DNA of 64,000 nt from Cordylochernes scorpioides (GCA_030710605.1 CP092865.1:34324244-34388243); one strand, 5' to 3'; numbered from the stretch's first letter, positions 9,433 through 22,011 are shown. A program made the numbers and translations. The notes: generated by a model not told the origin, from the sequence alone.

Positions 9433-11732
9433 CTTTAGAGAATAATATTGGTGAAGTCCGGACAGAGTGCAAGAGGCTGGAGATCGAGCTGGCGCACATG
9501 AAGAGTCTAGAGGGTGCTGTGATCTCCCCTACAGGCCGCAACATACCTCCGCCTACCTTTGACGGACAAACTTCCCTCGAGGGTTTTAGGCGACAATTTG
9601 AAGCAGTAACTCTCAACAATGGCTGGGGAGAAACCGAAAAAGTGACAAATTTGATTGTGGCTCTTCGGGGACCGGCCTTAGAACTGCTTCAGGCGGTTCC
9701 GCGTGCAGATCAACAGAGTTATGCGATGTTGATGGGAGAACTTGAGTTGAGATATGGAGAACAACATCTAAGGCAAGTATACCAAGCTCAACTTAAGCTA
9801 AGAAGACAAAAAGTCGGGGAAAGTTTGCAGGGGTTTGAAGCTGATGTCAAGAGGCTCTGTCATCTGGCCTACCCTGGTGCTCCCATTGATTTCCTTGACC
9901 AATTGGCCGCCCAGACGTTTATCGATGGTATTCGAGACGTAGAAGTCCAGAGAGTGTTACGACTTGCTTCTCTCGATAAATCAAGAGAGGCGCTGGTTCG
10001 CGCCCTGGAGGTGGAGGCGGCCTACCGAGTGAGCGAATCGGGGTACCCACGGGTCCGTGGTGCAGAATTAATTGTGGAACAAAGCACCACTGGAGGCGGT
10101 GGGAAATCAAACACCATTAAGGAGATACTGAAGAGACTAGAACGGCTAGAAGAGACCGGCAGGCCTGGCAGACGATCGGCTGGGCCCTGTTTCCGCTGTG
10201 GACGACATGGTCATCTAAAAAGGCAGTGCACCATCAGGCTGCCCGACCAGAGACAGCCAGGGAAACTAAATTCTGCCAACGTTATGAACCGGCCTGGAAG
10301 TAAACATAGCAATGCAGATGCTCTCTCCAGAAGACCTTGTGGCGACTGCAAGCATTGTGAGAAAATTGATGAACCTGAAGTAACCTCGAGGAGGACAACT
10401 ATGGTGCCGAGTAACGATTGGACCTCTAAAAGTTGTAGGACTATCCAGCAACGGGATCCCAACGTCGGCCCAATCTTGGAATGGAAAGAAAGGGGGAATG
10501 AAAGACCAAGCTGGGAAATGATATCCGACAAGAGCCCCGAATTGAAGACCTTGTGGTCACAGTGGGACTCCCTCAGTATAGAAAACGGACTGCTGAAAAG
10601 AATTTGGGAAAGTGCCGATGGAAAGAGTAAAACCATGCAGCTAGTAGTCCCTAGGGTCCAGGTTCCCAATGTCCTACGGGAAATACACGGTGGAGTCTCG
10701 GGGGCTCATTTTGGCATTGATAAAATGCTAAAGAAAGTTAGGGAGAGATTCTATTGGGTCTACTATCACGAGGATGTGGAAAGGTGGTGCAAGGAATGCG
10801 ACAGGTGTGCCGCAAGCAAAGAAACAAAAACTAGGTCCAGAGGAATGATGAGGGAATACAATATGGGCGCACCATTTGAGAGAATCGCGATCGATGTGAT
10901 CGGCCCATTCCCAGTTACCGAAGGCGGCAACAGATATATTTTGGTCGCCATGGATTATTTCACTAAGTGGCCTGAAGCCTACGCAATCCCGAATCAGGAG
11001 GCTACGAAGGTTGCGAAAGTTCTAATGGACAACCTGATTTGTCGGTTTGGAGTGCCACTGGAACTGCATTCGGATCAAGGACGAAACTTCGAGGCAGGGG
11101 TGTTCCAAGAATTGTGTAGGCTGTTGGGGATTCGGAAGACAAGAACTACTCCCCTTCACCCCCAATCTGATGGAATGGTTGAAAGGTTCAATAAAACGAT
11201 GGAGGAACATTTGTCTAAAGTTGTGGAGCAGCACCAAAGGGATTGGGACGTAAGATTGCCGCCATTTCTTATGGCGTACCGAGCCGCCATTCACGAGACA
11301 ACTGGGCAGACACCGGCCAAGATAATGTTTGGAAGAAAATTACGACTTCCATGTGATTTGGAGTTCGGCAATCCTGGGGCGCCGCCGGCAGAGGTGGCTG
11401 GTTATGTAAACAATTTGAGGGGTCTTCTGTTGGAGACTCACGAATTGGTTGGGACCAAGATTCGCACGGCAAGCCACCGGATGAAGACTCGCTATGACCA
11501 AAGGGCGAACCACGATGGATTTAGACAAAATGATTTAGTATGGCTGTTTCATCCAGAAAGAAAAAAGGGACTTTCACCAGGGTTGATGCCGGTTTGGGAA
11601 GGGCCCTACAAAATCATCAAAAGGATCAATGATTTGGTCTACCGTATCCAGCGAAGTTCTAAATCAAAGGCCAAGGTGGTGCATTTGGGAAGACTGGCTT
11701 GCTACCAAGGAGATAGGACTAATTGGACCTGA
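9327..11732 (+). CDS. Gag-integrase fusion protein lacking protease and reverse transcriptase
   Basis: Frame open from 9327; first ATG at 9390 gives 780 aa. Counting from that ATG: a Ty3/Gypsy capsid region (about 45-240, including FDGQTSLEGFRRQFE), a CCHC knuckle CFRCGRHGHLKRQC at 267, then an abrupt join near 290-305 to the tail of RNase H (HSNADALSRRP). After it comes the integrase: HHCC zinc finger (His about 431-440, Cys about 467-473), catalytic core D502, D562, E598 (D-59-D-35-E) and a GPY/F module (WEGPYKI, near 737). Protease, reverse transcriptase and most of RNase H, normally about 700 residues, are missing, yet the frame is maintained. It would act in particles and integration complexes if expressed. 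Integrase motifs all look intact. Confidence 0.9.
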   Translation, partial: KEEERLLRQQEREEFHQRVTNLEIRFQSEIGGVQVALENNIGEVRTECKRLEIELAHMKSLEGAVISPTGRNIPPPTFDGQTSLEGFRRQFEAVTLNNGWGETEKVTNLIVALRGPALELLQAVPRADQQSYAMLMGELELRYGEQHLRQVYQAQLKLRRQKVGESLQGFEADVKRLCHLAYPGAPIDFLDQLAAQTFIDGIRDVEVQRVLRLASLDKSREALVRALEVEAAYRVSESGYPRVRGAELIVEQSTTGGGGKSNTIKEILKRLERLEETGRPGRRSAGPCFRCGRHGHLKRQCTIRLPDQRQPGKLNSANVMNRPGSKHSNADALSRRPCGDCKHCEKIDEPEVTSRRTTMVPSNDWTSKSCRTIQQRDPNVGPILEWKERGNERPSWEMISDKSPELKTLWSQWDSLSIENGLLKRIWESADGKSKTMQLVVPRVQVPNVLREIHGGVSGAHFGIDKMLKKVRERFYWVYYHEDVERWCKECDRCAASKETKTRSRGMMREYNMGAPFERIAIDVIGPFPVTEGGNRYILVAMDYFTKWPEAYAIPNQEATKVAKVLMDNLICRFGVPLELHSDQGRNFEAGVFQELCRLLGIRKTRTTPLHPQSDGMVERFNKTMEEHLSKVVEQHQRDWDVRLPPFLMAYRAAIHETTGQTPAKIMFGRKLRLPCDLEFGNPGAPPAEVAGYVNNLRGLLLETHELVGTKIRTASHRMKTRYDQRANHDGFRQNDLVWLFHPERKKGLSPGLMPVWEGPYKIIKRINDLVYRIQRSSKSKAKVVHLGRLACYQGDRTNWT

Positions 11733-11749
11733 TCGGGACGATCTGGTTT

Positions 11750-11762
11750 AAGGGGGAGGTAG
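11750..11762 (+). promoter_or_regulatory. Polypurine tract
   Basis: AAGGGGGAGGTAG directly precedes the 3' LTR. Confidence 0.85.
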
Positions 11763-12284
11763 TGTTACGAGAAGAGCACTTGCAACCTCCGCCAGTAGAT
11801 GGCGCGTTCGCCTGTTTTGCATCTGCAACTGATGCGGGAGTCGCCGACTGCTGTGATCCCGTTTCCTGGGGAGGCCACCTCTCCTGACTGTAAATACCTT
11901 TTTATATTGGCCCCAGGAGGTGGCGTAATGTAAATACCCATTGTTTATTATTCAAGTTATATGTAATGCTTAGTAATATATGACAATAAGGAAGTGCTTC
12001 AAATCTCCGTGCCGCCTCCTGTCGTTACTACCGCCACTGCCATCGTCACCGGGCTACTGCAGCTGCTACTACTCTTCTGGTAAGTCTCTCGTGTCCCCCC
12101 ACCAGTGGTAAGGCCGAGAGATACTGCCAGAAGAAGGGAGTATCCACTTGGGTGGTGGAACTCGGGACGTCCTTGGGTGGCCCGCGGGGAAAAGCCGCGG
12201 GGAGGAGCAACGGGAGCTTGAGCGGGTGATCCACGAAGAGAGAAGCGGCGTTGTCGCAAAGAACCAGAGGGTAAACACGCGACA
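11763..12284 (+). repeat. 3' LTR of Gypsy element
   Basis: 522 bp, TGTTACGAG...GCGACA, with a 12-bp insertion relative to the 5' LTR. Confidence 0.94.
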
Positions 12285-12458
12285 ATATAATAGTTTATTA
12301 TGAATCTCAAATTTGACTCTGGACCTTTTTTTTAACCCCAGTTAGAGCAGGATATATGCAAATTATATTTATTTTATATAGTAGGATGTATATTTCGTGA
12401 ACTCCCTGAGAATGAAAGAGCCTTCATGGATTTCAGACGAAAGCGTTAGAAATCAGCT
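12285..12458. other. Unique flank between the Gypsy and BEL elements
   Basis: A short AT-rich stretch without gene signal. Its last five bases, CAGCT (12454-12458), are the left copy of the BEL target duplication. Confidence 0.6.
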
Positions 12459-12928
12459 TGACGCGAAAATAGGTACTTTTGGGCCAACCGACGCTGGCAA
12501 GACTGCCCCGCTGCCCCCCCCCGCGCGCATGCCCAAGCAGAAAAAAAAGGATCAACCCCGCAATTCCGGTGAACAAAAGATGTTTCGACGCCAACGTTTG
12601 GTTTTGACAGGCCTGAAAAAAGAACTATCTCTCATAAATTTTTATAATTGTTTTGAATAATATTTGTATTAATATTAATTTGTGTGGTTTTTAAATAAAT
12701 ATTTCTTTCAATAATTATTTAATTATTCATCACTGTTTTCTAAATTAGGCCTCGCCATTCAGCGTTTTGATTCAATTCTACTGATCACTGCAACAAAGGT
12801 ATTGATTTATCAATTTATAATTTTCAAGTCAGTTTCCAGCATTACTGTAAAGCTAGGAGCTTTTAGTTCAGGTTAAGCCATCGGGACCTTGTATTGTCTT
12901 TTTTGTTCAAATGTAAGGAAAGATAACA
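12459..12928 (+). repeat. 5' LTR of BEL element
   Basis: 470 bp, begins TGACGCGAAAATAGG, ends AGATAACA; contains AATAAA in the AT-rich 3' half (near 12695). Confidence 0.93.
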
Positions 12929-12931
12929 TTT

Positions 12932-12949
12932 TGGCGCAGTCGACAGGAT
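12932..12949 (+). promoter_or_regulatory. Primer binding site, tRNA-Ser type
   Basis: TGGCGCAGTCGACAGGAT starts three bases after the 5' LTR and resembles the tRNA-Ser-type site of several insect LTR elements. Confidence 0.7.
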
Positions 12950-12995
12950 ACAGATTGAAGAATTACTGATTACACAAAGGTGCAACTGTGAACCA

Positions 12996-14903
12996 GTGAT
13001 TACTTCTCAGGATGGCGACCAACCAGTTAGTAGTGCTGAACTGAAAAAGCTTAGGACGCCAGTGCGTGCAAGGTTCACCAAGGCGTTCAATGAACTCGAA
13101 ACAGAGATCAAGAAGAATGAAGTCAATAAAGCAGATGTAGAGAAAATCCTCCGCCGATTCCAGACCCACCATGAAAAGCTTACAATATTAAACATGAGGA
13201 TGGAAGATGCTCTGCTACGAGAATCAGCGTCTGAAGACATTTTCACTGCTGAGTACGAATCCGTTTGTGAGTACGAAGATAATTTCAGTAACATTATTAC
13301 TGATTACGAGGCTCTTGCGGAAAAGGATGACGTTAGTACAATCAGCGGCACAGCAGCAATGAACTATCAACTACTGAAGCTGGAGTTCAAGAAGTTTGGG
13401 GGAGAACCAAGAGAATGGATTACATTCTGGAGTCAGTTCAGCACCATTGACTGGGATCCACAGATGCCTCCAGAAACTAAGTGTCAGTATCTCTTTCAAG
13501 CCACCGCCGAGAACTCCGAGGCAAGAGAAGCAGTCGAAAGTTTTCCACCGAGTGCCGACAACTACCCTAAAGTCATCGAGTATATCAAATCACGTTTTGG
13601 AGAGGATGAAATGCTTGTTGAGATTTATGTACGTGACCTGCTCCAGAATGTGCTTCAGAGTGTGAGAGCCGAAGGTAAGATGTCTGTAGTGAAGCTTTAC
13701 AATAGACTGGAGACACAACTGCGAGCATTAGAAGCATTGGGCGTCGCTCGTGACAAGTTTTCGGCTATGCTGTACCCACTCGTCGAATCAGCGTTACCAG
13801 AGGACACCCTTAGAGTATGGGAACGAAGTCAATATACGGTGAGCGGAAGAGGAGTACAGGATAAGTTGACACAACTCATGACGTTTTTGAAGACAGAAGT
13901 GAAGGGCGAGAGTCGAGTGAATGTGGCCAAAGCAGCGTTCAAGATCGACAACAATCAAGATGCGAAGGATGATCGATCAAACAAGAAATCTTTTTCTAAG
14001 AAGAATACTGGAAGTAAAATGCCGACGGCTACTGACCTCGCCAACACCACTCAGAGGCGAAACAACTGCATCTTTTGTGGGAATGGTCACCCGAGTCAAG
14101 AATGCTACAGTGGACAGCGGATGCATCTACCAGAGAAGAAAGATAAGGCTAAAGGGAAGAATGTTTGTTTTTGGTGCCTGCTTCCTGGCCACGGATTCAA
14201 GAAATGCCGGATTAAGCCACGTTGTTCTGTCTGCAGAGGGAAGAATTACCCCATTATGTGTCCTACTTTGGAAGCCCAGAAGACTTCTCATCTTCAAAAA
14301 GCGGAACTAAAGGTTTCAGGGGAAGGTCCTGCAATAAAGCAAGAGACCGCCAATCAATTCACGTCAACAACTTTAAACAACGCTACCGTGGGAGGAGTCT
14401 ATCTACAAACTCTGATAGTCAAGATAAGCGGACCAAAGGGGAAGCATAATGTTCGAGTGTTGCTTGACTGTGGATCCCAGCGGTCCTATATTTCAAAGAG
14501 AATGGTGGACGCACTGGGCCAAAAGAGAGTGCAGCAAGTTACACTTACCCACAATCTGTTTGGAGGCGGAGAAATTCGTCAAAAGAAGCACAATGTGTAC
14601 AAAGTAAATGTTTCCAGCCTCAACAACGAATACATGGATGATCTCAAATTCTTGGATCAGGAAGTAATTTGCGGACACATCAGTCAAGTACAGAATCATA
14701 CTATACTCAATGAGTTAAAAGCTCGAGGGATCAACTTGACTGACATATGCCAAGGTGAATAGATATCAATCCACAAGTTGATTGGTTCAGACTTGCTTAG
14801 CAGCATTCTGACAGGCAGAATGCAAATATTACAAAGTGGAGTTGTGGCGACTGAAACCAAGCTGGGGTGGACAGTAATGGGACCAGCAATAGGGAACGAC
14901 ATG
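12996..14903 (+). pseudogene. BEL gag-protease region, interrupted
   Basis: The long frame (12996-14762) has no good ATG at its start. The ATG with the best context (CAGGATGG, 13012) is in another frame that stops after ten codons, so a one-base shift near 13040 is likely. The gag part has a coiled-coil N-terminus and a DUF1759-type capsid region (residues about 120-280, LEFKKFGGEPREWITFWSQF). Cys-rich knuckles follow (CIFCGNGHPSQEC, CFWCLLPGHGFKKC, CSVCRGKNYPIMC). A DUF1758-type aspartic protease then carries LLDCGSQRSYIS, with Cys where D-S-G is usual. TAG at 14760-14762 is an in-frame stop, after which the A17-type region (LIGSDLLS, ETKLGWTVMG) stays in frame up to the O insertion at 14904. 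Confidence 0.9.
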
Positions 14904-15357
14904 TGTTGAATTCCCGTTTTTAGACCAATGGGAATGGAGCATGTAAGATGTGACTTAGTAAAATTTCCTTATTAAGATATACAAGTGTGACATAGAAATA
15001 GACAAATATAGGACTTAAACAGCTAAGGTTATACTTGAGGAGATAGAATATCAGATAATATATAGGGTACAGAAGGATTTGAGGACTACGCAACTCCAAG
15101 TGAAAACTTTCTTCCATGCCAGGCGTGGGTGGGATCCCCCAAAGGGGGGCTCAGATCGGGGAGGACCGTTGATAGATTCCTTCCTGGAATGTATAGAGCG
15201 TCGGGTGTCGCGAGGACTAACAAGGTCTATGGAATGTGAAGTTCCAACGTCCACCCCCCCCCCCCCCCCTCCTTCTTCTTCTACGAAAGAGATAATGGCG
15301 GGCCCCCCAAAGGGGGCTCAGCTATCCTTTTATGAGACTTCTGGAATAATGTCCTTC

Positions 15358-17253
15358 TGTTGCGTTCCCGGTTTGGATAGATGAAAAGGGAGGATACACG
15401 ATGTGACTTATTAAAGTTTCCTTACTTAAGTATATATATATATAGCAATTTAGGTCAACAACCCCATGTATATAACCCGCAGCAAGACCTTAATGTTGTA
15501 TAATAGAAGCACAGCTGTCAATGATACACTATCGACATATGTCTTTACATCATCACATGTAATGCAATTTGTGCAAACAGGATAAATAAAGAAAAAAAAA
15601 ACGGGGGAAACTCTGTAATTGATTAAGAGTTTGAGTTAAAGCAGGGATCGAGCATATAATATTGTCAGGACAAAGGTCTAAAGATGGAAACAACCACGAC
15701 ACTAGTATACAATTTCATCAGACAACCCATGAAGTCGTTATTAAATTGGGCAATCTATAAAAGACTCCTTCTGGAGGTTTAGCAACCCACTGAAGACGCT
15801 GGGAGCTATTTCATAGAGGAAAATTATAGCAACAGATCTCTATAATTTCTACAGATCAACTGTAAATAGATTCACATTAAGGCATTTTTTATAGCCCAAA
15901 TAACAAAAACAATAGTCAAACATACAAATCTGTTTGCATCATGCCGTACCCTCCTAACAGCGTAAAAATAGCCCGAGGAATCAGAAAATATGGTATAATG
16001 GTAAATATGATGGAATAACGCACTGAAACACATAAAAGTACAAACATTACTAAAACCTGGCAGATAGATACCCTCAAAATAGCCCTAATAAAGTCGTAAT
16101 TTTGCAACTGTTGCTGTGTCAATATATCACAGCAAAGATATAGTACACAACTCTATTTCAACAGAGTCGGTTGTTCTATAATTTGTACACTTTGTGAAAT
16201 TAAGGTGTGGGGGGTAGTACCATAAAGCAAAAGGAATGAAATATGTATGAGAGGAAACAAGAAAATTTCTCTAGATATTTATTTAAATAAATTAAAATTT
16301 GGGAACATGTCTATACTGACGAGATATGCTATTTACATAGTAAAATTTAGATAGAGGTGACCTGAAGTTACTTTATAGCCCTTTAGGGCCCATGCGAAAT
16401 CTAGGTTGGTTACTACACAAAAAGGGGGGGGGGCGCTAAGTCATAATGACAAATGGCTTACCTTTTCTCGAAAGTGCCGGCAAAGGTCTGGTCTCCCGTC
16501 TGAAAACTGTCCTCTCACTGAGCGACTCCGATTCAATCCCCTTTTGGCCAAGAAACCCTCTTTTATTCATGTCTCTCTCCGTTTTCATTCGCTGCCGAGC
16601 CAAAGTTTCTATTGGCTGGCATTTTCATTCGCCGAAAGAAACACCAATCAAAATGGCCAACGGCTCCAGTATACAATTTCATAGACGCCCCAGGCCTCTC
16701 CCATCAAAATAGAACATATAGTATTACCAAAACAAAAAAAAATCTAAAGAGAGAAACAGCCACGGCCCTAGTGTAAGATTTCAGACCCCAGGCCCCCCCT
16801 CCACATGGATTGAAATACTATCCTCCCTTGTTCTCGGGACGGTATATATATATCGCCCCCCCTCCGTCTTAGCTAAAAATCGACACAGGCCCCTTTTCAC
16901 TTGAACTGTAATATAACGCTTTCCTTTCTCGGGAAGGATATTTTATAAGGTTCAGTCTTTTAGAGATCTTCCTTCTCCATTTTTTTTTTTTGGTCACCTT
17001 TACCTAAATTTTTGGTGAGGGGAATATATGTACATATGGAACAACAGCTTCCAGCGCGGATGTCTCTGGATGTCACTGGTGTCTTCTTCACCAGGCATCA
17101 GCTTTCGGCATGGAAGTCTGGTGTCATCAATTGTCTAGGTTTCTGGGCAAAAAGTGGTCTGTAAGTCTATGTGGGAGGGAAGCCATGTATCCATTTGATT
17201 TGATTATACATACGCCTTCTGTTGGGGTATGGTTTCAAAAACGTGTCCCAACA
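15358..17253 (-). repeat. 3' LTR of element L
   Basis: 1,896 bp, in minus-strand sense TGTTGGGACACG...GGGAACGCAACA. It holds a TATA-like AATAAAAG (16559-16568), CCAAT-type motif CCAGCCAATAG (about 16611-16622) and splice-donor-like AAAGGTAAGCC (about 16455-16465). Short ORFs conserved between the LTR copies reflect repeat identity, not genes. Confidence 0.9.
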
Positions 17254-17267
17254 ATCCTCCCCCTGCC
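17254..17267 (-). promoter_or_regulatory. Polypurine tract of element L
   Basis: Minus-strand GGCAGGGGGAGGAT adjoins the 3' LTR; R has the matching GGTGGGGGAGGAAT at 47576-47589. Confidence 0.85.
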
Positions 17268-20200
17268 AAGTAATGGACAAATGCGTTTGTGCTACTCATT
17301 ATTCATCTGCCTTTCATCAGTTACTATGAAAGCAGGCCCATTTCTAGCAAAATGCATTTTCCATTACTAGGTGAAGCCAGATGTACCGAAACCTATAGGG
17401 AAGATAAGGCTAGTCAAAATGATGGTATGCCATTCTAGATGTTTATTATTCCGAACATTAGTGGGCATTGCGCATCCTGGCAAAGGGTTTTTTTATGTGT
17501 TATTATTCTGTCAGCACACTGTTATCAACATAGGTTATGGGGGACAGTCATATCATATGTATGGAAATAAGCAAGGTCATCTGTCTTACCATTCATGGGT
17601 ATATATACCACCCTTCCACTTTCTTCTTTGGCCTTGAGGAGTAGGCCTTCCTTGTGGTAAGTCCTCTCAACCCCATCCTTGCCTCTGGTGTGCTGGTTTC
17701 ATTGCTACCTTCTTTCTGCTAACAATACAGTTAGAACATTTCCCTATTTCATATTATATAAAAAAATTTTGGGCGCCAAGAAGTCGTTTAGAAATAACTG
17801 ACTAGTCCAACTCCTAAAACATGCCAGCATCTTTATTTAAGTACCAATCAAGACATTCGTGTGGTATAGTTATACATATACAATCAAGGAAAGGATAATT
17901 ATAGTTAGCTGAAAGAAATATCTTGGTATATAATAATTAGCCTATGACATGATGACTTTTGCTAAATTAAAAAAATTACAGAAACAAATTGTGAAAGTAA
18001 TTATTAAATAAGGCACGAAATATGTAATGATAAAATGAATCCTTCCATGTTATATGATGGGTATAATATATATATTGAAGAAAACACGTATCATGCAGAT
18101 AGTGATTAAATATGATAAAAATCATCCCATGATAGATGATAAAGAAAACCACTACAAAATTATATATGATGACAAAATATATATACATATACAAGTATGG
18201 CGGATAAAAGACAATAAGGATAAAATAGATCATGCCTTGAGGGAAGAATAAGCCACGACAACATGTTAAAAAAAAATGCAACATGGCAGGTAAATATTAC
18301 TAATATCATGAATATCAAAGGAAATAAATTTGTTGAAATGAATAGTATATGATTATAATATAATATAAATGATATAAAATAATAACCTATTCAATAAGAA
18401 AATGAAAACACCTTATATATATATTTGTGCGCTGAAGGATCAAGGTTTAGTATCTCAGTTAAGTTTTCAATCTTATTCAGTCTGGAATCACGAGTTGGTC
18501 ACTGGGTAATATTCGTCTATCCCGATCCTACTGGAGGGTGTGTTTTCTCTTATGTGTTAGATTCCTCTGTTACAATACTCTCAACCCAGGTGGGAACGTC
18601 ATTCAGAATCTTGGTCAAATGGAACATAGCCCAGACCTCTATTAAACTACACAGTCCTTTTGAATCTAGGGTGACAACCGTATGAAGAGAAATTTTCTGT
18701 TTTGGCAGAGCGACTAATCAATTTCTACTATTTTGTTTGTGGCTCCGTTTACCTTGCCTCTGGGGTGTGTACAGTTCAGCTACCTCCCCCTTCCAAGAAA
18801 TTCACATTACTTTCATCTACTAATATACCCTCTATTCATTGACCTGAATCCTATAAATCTACTTCTTATAAGTTTGAATTTTATCAATCTGAAATTTTGG
18901 TTCCTTTTACAAGTTCCTTCAGAATTCTACTCCCTGTATAACTGCTCTTAATTCTACTGTCCTCAATACAACACTTCTAAAACTTTGACTCACTGGCTTG
19001 TTCTGGCGTCTCGTTCGCGGTCATTATAGTTAACTAATACTTTAAAATCTTATCCTAACATGGAACGAGTCTAAACTCGTTGAAGGTCCTAATAATTACT
19101 TATTCTGCCTCTCGAATCGGTCTTATGCTCGAATTCATTCCAACAAAACGTATGGCAGGGCGAATCCTTTATTAGAAGAAACTTCCGCTAGCTATGGGGG
19201 ATCAAACTGGTACCCAAAAAAATTCAATAGACGGAAACACTTCGTCTAGAATAACTGGGCAATCTCTGCCTACTTGCCAATCTTACAGGACCTCCCGTCT
19301 GGAATACCCTCGCTCCAGCCACGCTAAAAGCGTCGAAACTACGGTGTCAGATCGGTTATCCAAGGTCGCGCCGTTATACCCCAGGCTATACGGCATGGCT
19401 AAAACAAATCCCCCATCCTGCATAAAATTCAATCTATACCTCTTCGTTTCCTCTTGCGAGGAGGAGTTGAGTGGGAAATTCGGCTTGATCCTTGCCTTCC
19501 ACTATCTCCAAGTCTGAGGGTCGGGATAGGGATCATTTATCCACAATCCTTAGAATTCAAGCTAAACTAAGATAAAAGAAAATCAAAGGAAAATTATACC
19601 CCCTAACGAGGGACCTAACAAAAAGGGAGCGAATATTTTCTAACTAGATAGAGTTGTAGTTGTCCTGTTTGAGGCTTCTCGGTCCTAACAAAATTCGAAA
19701 TAAAAAATAAAATAAAATTAAAATCGATCCTATTAAAGTCCTCAACCCTATTCTAATGTAATTTGGGCTCACAATATAATAGTTTTTAACCTTTTTCTAC
19801 ATTCATTGCACCAATTCATTCATACACCCTCCCCCCTATCATTCGCGGTACGCATACAAACTAAGGTTGAAAGCTGCTACAAAGGCCAAAATACTCATTT
19901 ATCTATATCAATAGATCCTAACAAATGATAACATCTTTCAGGACACAATGTGAAATCAAATAAAATAATAAAATTAAAACAAGTTGGGAACTAAAGCCCT
20001 AGGTTACTCAAAAGAAAATGCCTCTGTACAAGCTCTATATATACTAATACTTTATACTCGATAAATGATTGTTAACAATAATTGTTAACAATTCTAAATA
20101 ATCTGGAAGCTAACTTACTAAAAAAAAATCAGTGTAACTTCAAAAACTGCCCTTGCCTTGACACCAAGCGACTTTTCACGACAATTCTATATAAAGACAT

Positions 20201-20910
20201 ACACAAATTATAATGGCGAATAAAGGACCATTAAGCGTGACACCTCATAAAAGCGGATTGAGTCTCTCCCCTAGCCACCGTGGGTGAAGTCACTTTCTTC
20301 TTACTTCCTCGTGCGTCTGCCCCCTTTGCAGTAGTCCGACCTCAGCACTCTATTGAAAGATGGATTTATAGGGTTTACGATTCACTACCCAACACTAACA
20401 TTCTCAAGTGCTTTCCAAGGATCGACTACAGTTTGGGCCTACTTAACTTCTACCCCTGACCTAGGGTCCCTATACTTCACAACTTCACTCTGAGAGATTG
20501 AACTTTTATGTCCTCATTAGACACCTATTTCAAAGCTACTACCTGAAGGCCAGGGATTATAGGGTTTCTGAATTACCCAACACAAGCCATAGGATGCCTA
20601 TTAGGTTTGTTGTTTTAGACATAGCCTCCTTCTAAGTTGTGATTTCCTACACCTTCCTTCACCTATTACTCCTGATAATAACTAAAATTTCAGATTTACA
20701 CTAAATAGTTAATTCACAATGGTATACATTATTCTCATTGGTCTTTGAAACTCGGGTTTTAACAAGAAATAGTTTGTATAGAAAAAAAAGGAATCCTAAT
20801 GAAGTTCTACTTTAAAAAAAAAAGGTTTTTAAATGAAAAAAAAAAAGGTTGAAATCTCTAAACTTCTCATTCTATCGAGCTGATTCTCCGTACACACTCC
20901 AAAATCCTAG
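17268..20910 (-). other. Non-coding 3' body of element L
   Basis: AT-rich, no convincing ORF on either strand. The segment around 19120-20100 is recognisably similar to R (about 44900-45830, opposite orientation) and to T (58330-58800), for example the blocks near ACAATATAATAGTTTTTAACC and CAGGACACAATGTGAAATC. The part at 17800-18420 is AT-rich and without visible relatives here. Confidence 0.7.
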
Positions 20911-22008
20911 TTAGTGGCGACAGTCTAAGCAGAATTTACACTGTGTGGGCCTTTTCACCCTTGTAGACCTGCGTAAAGTTAAACTGTTCACACTAACTCT
21001 GTCAACTTCCCCTCGTCTCATTACTTCTGAGTTCGCTCTGGTTGTCACCCCTTGTGGAACCACTACATTAACGGACCTATTAGGGAGATAAGCTGGACCT
21101 GTAAGATGAATCCAATGATCTTCATCACTGGAACCTTGACTTGAATTACCATCACTAGTTTCCTCCTCCTCTGTGGGGAAAATCCTAATTGGTATATGGT
21201 ATTGTTTTAACCTATCTATATGGTATTTATCCAAATTCCCAGTTTCTAGATTCTTCAAGAGATATACAGTATCACCAGCTCTTCTTAGTACCTCATATGG
21301 ACCCCCATACCTTGGCTCAAATTTGTGACGCCCCTTCGTCTCATGCATTCTCTCCACTAGGACTAAGTCCCCGTTATTGAAAGTTCTCAGCCTTTTGTTT
21401 TCGAACTTAATCCTAGCTTCTTCCTGTTCATTCAAGTAGGTTTGCCTTACCACCTCTCTTATCTTCTCGACCTCCTCTGTTAGTTCCCGCTCGTAGAAGG
21501 CTGCCGTTTGAGCAATCAAATCTTCGCTTACAGGACTTTGTCCCGCTTCCTGAAAAGGTTGCGGAAGCCTCAGCTCATGTCCGAAGACGAGTTTCGCTGG
21601 CGTAAATCCTGTACTAGAATGTTCAGTGGTTCTGATAGCTAAAGCTACCATGGGTAGGATGTCATCCCAATTAGAACTTGCCTCACACCTACGCAAAGAT
21701 TCAATTACTGTTCTGTTGAGCCTTTCTACAGCGCCATTACTTTGAGGTCTCCAAGCAGTGGTGTTAACTGCACTTACCCCCATGGCCTTGCAAGTCCCTT
21801 TAAAAATACAGCTAATGAATGCCGAACCCCGGTCCGAAAGTATAGTTTTCGGTACTCCAAAGATAGTAATTACGCTTTCCAACAGCGCTTTAACCACTGT
21901 ACTGGCACACTGGTCTCTTGTAGGTATTAAAATAGGGAATTTGGTAAATAAATCGACTATGGTCAGGATGCTAGAATGTCCTCTGGAAGTCTTCTCTAAG
22001 GGTCCTAT
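20911..22008 (-). pseudogene. Gypsy integrase, C-terminal two thirds (element L)
   Basis: Open for 366 codons from just after a TGA at 22009-22011. It starts inside the catalytic core (IGPLEKTSRGHSS, TIVDLFTKFP), so the zinc finger and first catalytic Asp are absent. The second Asp (SDRGSAF) and Glu (GAVERLNRT) remain with 35 residues between them. A GPY/F module (RYGGPYEVL) follows, then a polar linker and a tail RRSTRVKRPTQCKFC ending in a cluster of Cys/His. R keeps 296 codons and T 55 codons of the same protein, with the same tail. No in-frame stop occurs, but lack of the first Asp makes strand transfer unlikely. Confidence 0.9.
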
Positions 22009-22011
22009 TCA

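Larger units (their letters stand above)
8476..12284 (+). mobile_element. Gypsy-type LTR retrotransposon with internal in-frame deletion
   Basis: LTRs of 510 bp (8476-8985) and 522 bp (11763-12284) start TGTTACGAG and end CGACA; flanks repeat ATAT (8472-8475 and 12285-12288). The 12-bp length difference is a single insertion in the 3' LTR, and only about half a dozen substitutions separate the copies. A tRNA-Leu primer site and a purine tract are in place. The body encodes gag and integrase but no protease or reverse transcriptase, so it is a deletion derivative that keeps its termini and packaging/integration parts. Confidence 0.95.

Noticed and set aside
9135-9619. Leu/Phe/Ser-rich minus-strand ORFs that look like membrane proteins
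   Set aside because: Antisense of the Lys/Glu repeat array of gag.
16406-17370. Small ORFs repeated identically in all L LTR units (about 60-96 aa)
   Set aside because: Identity follows from LTR duplication; several overlap in different frames and contain the promoter and splice-donor region.
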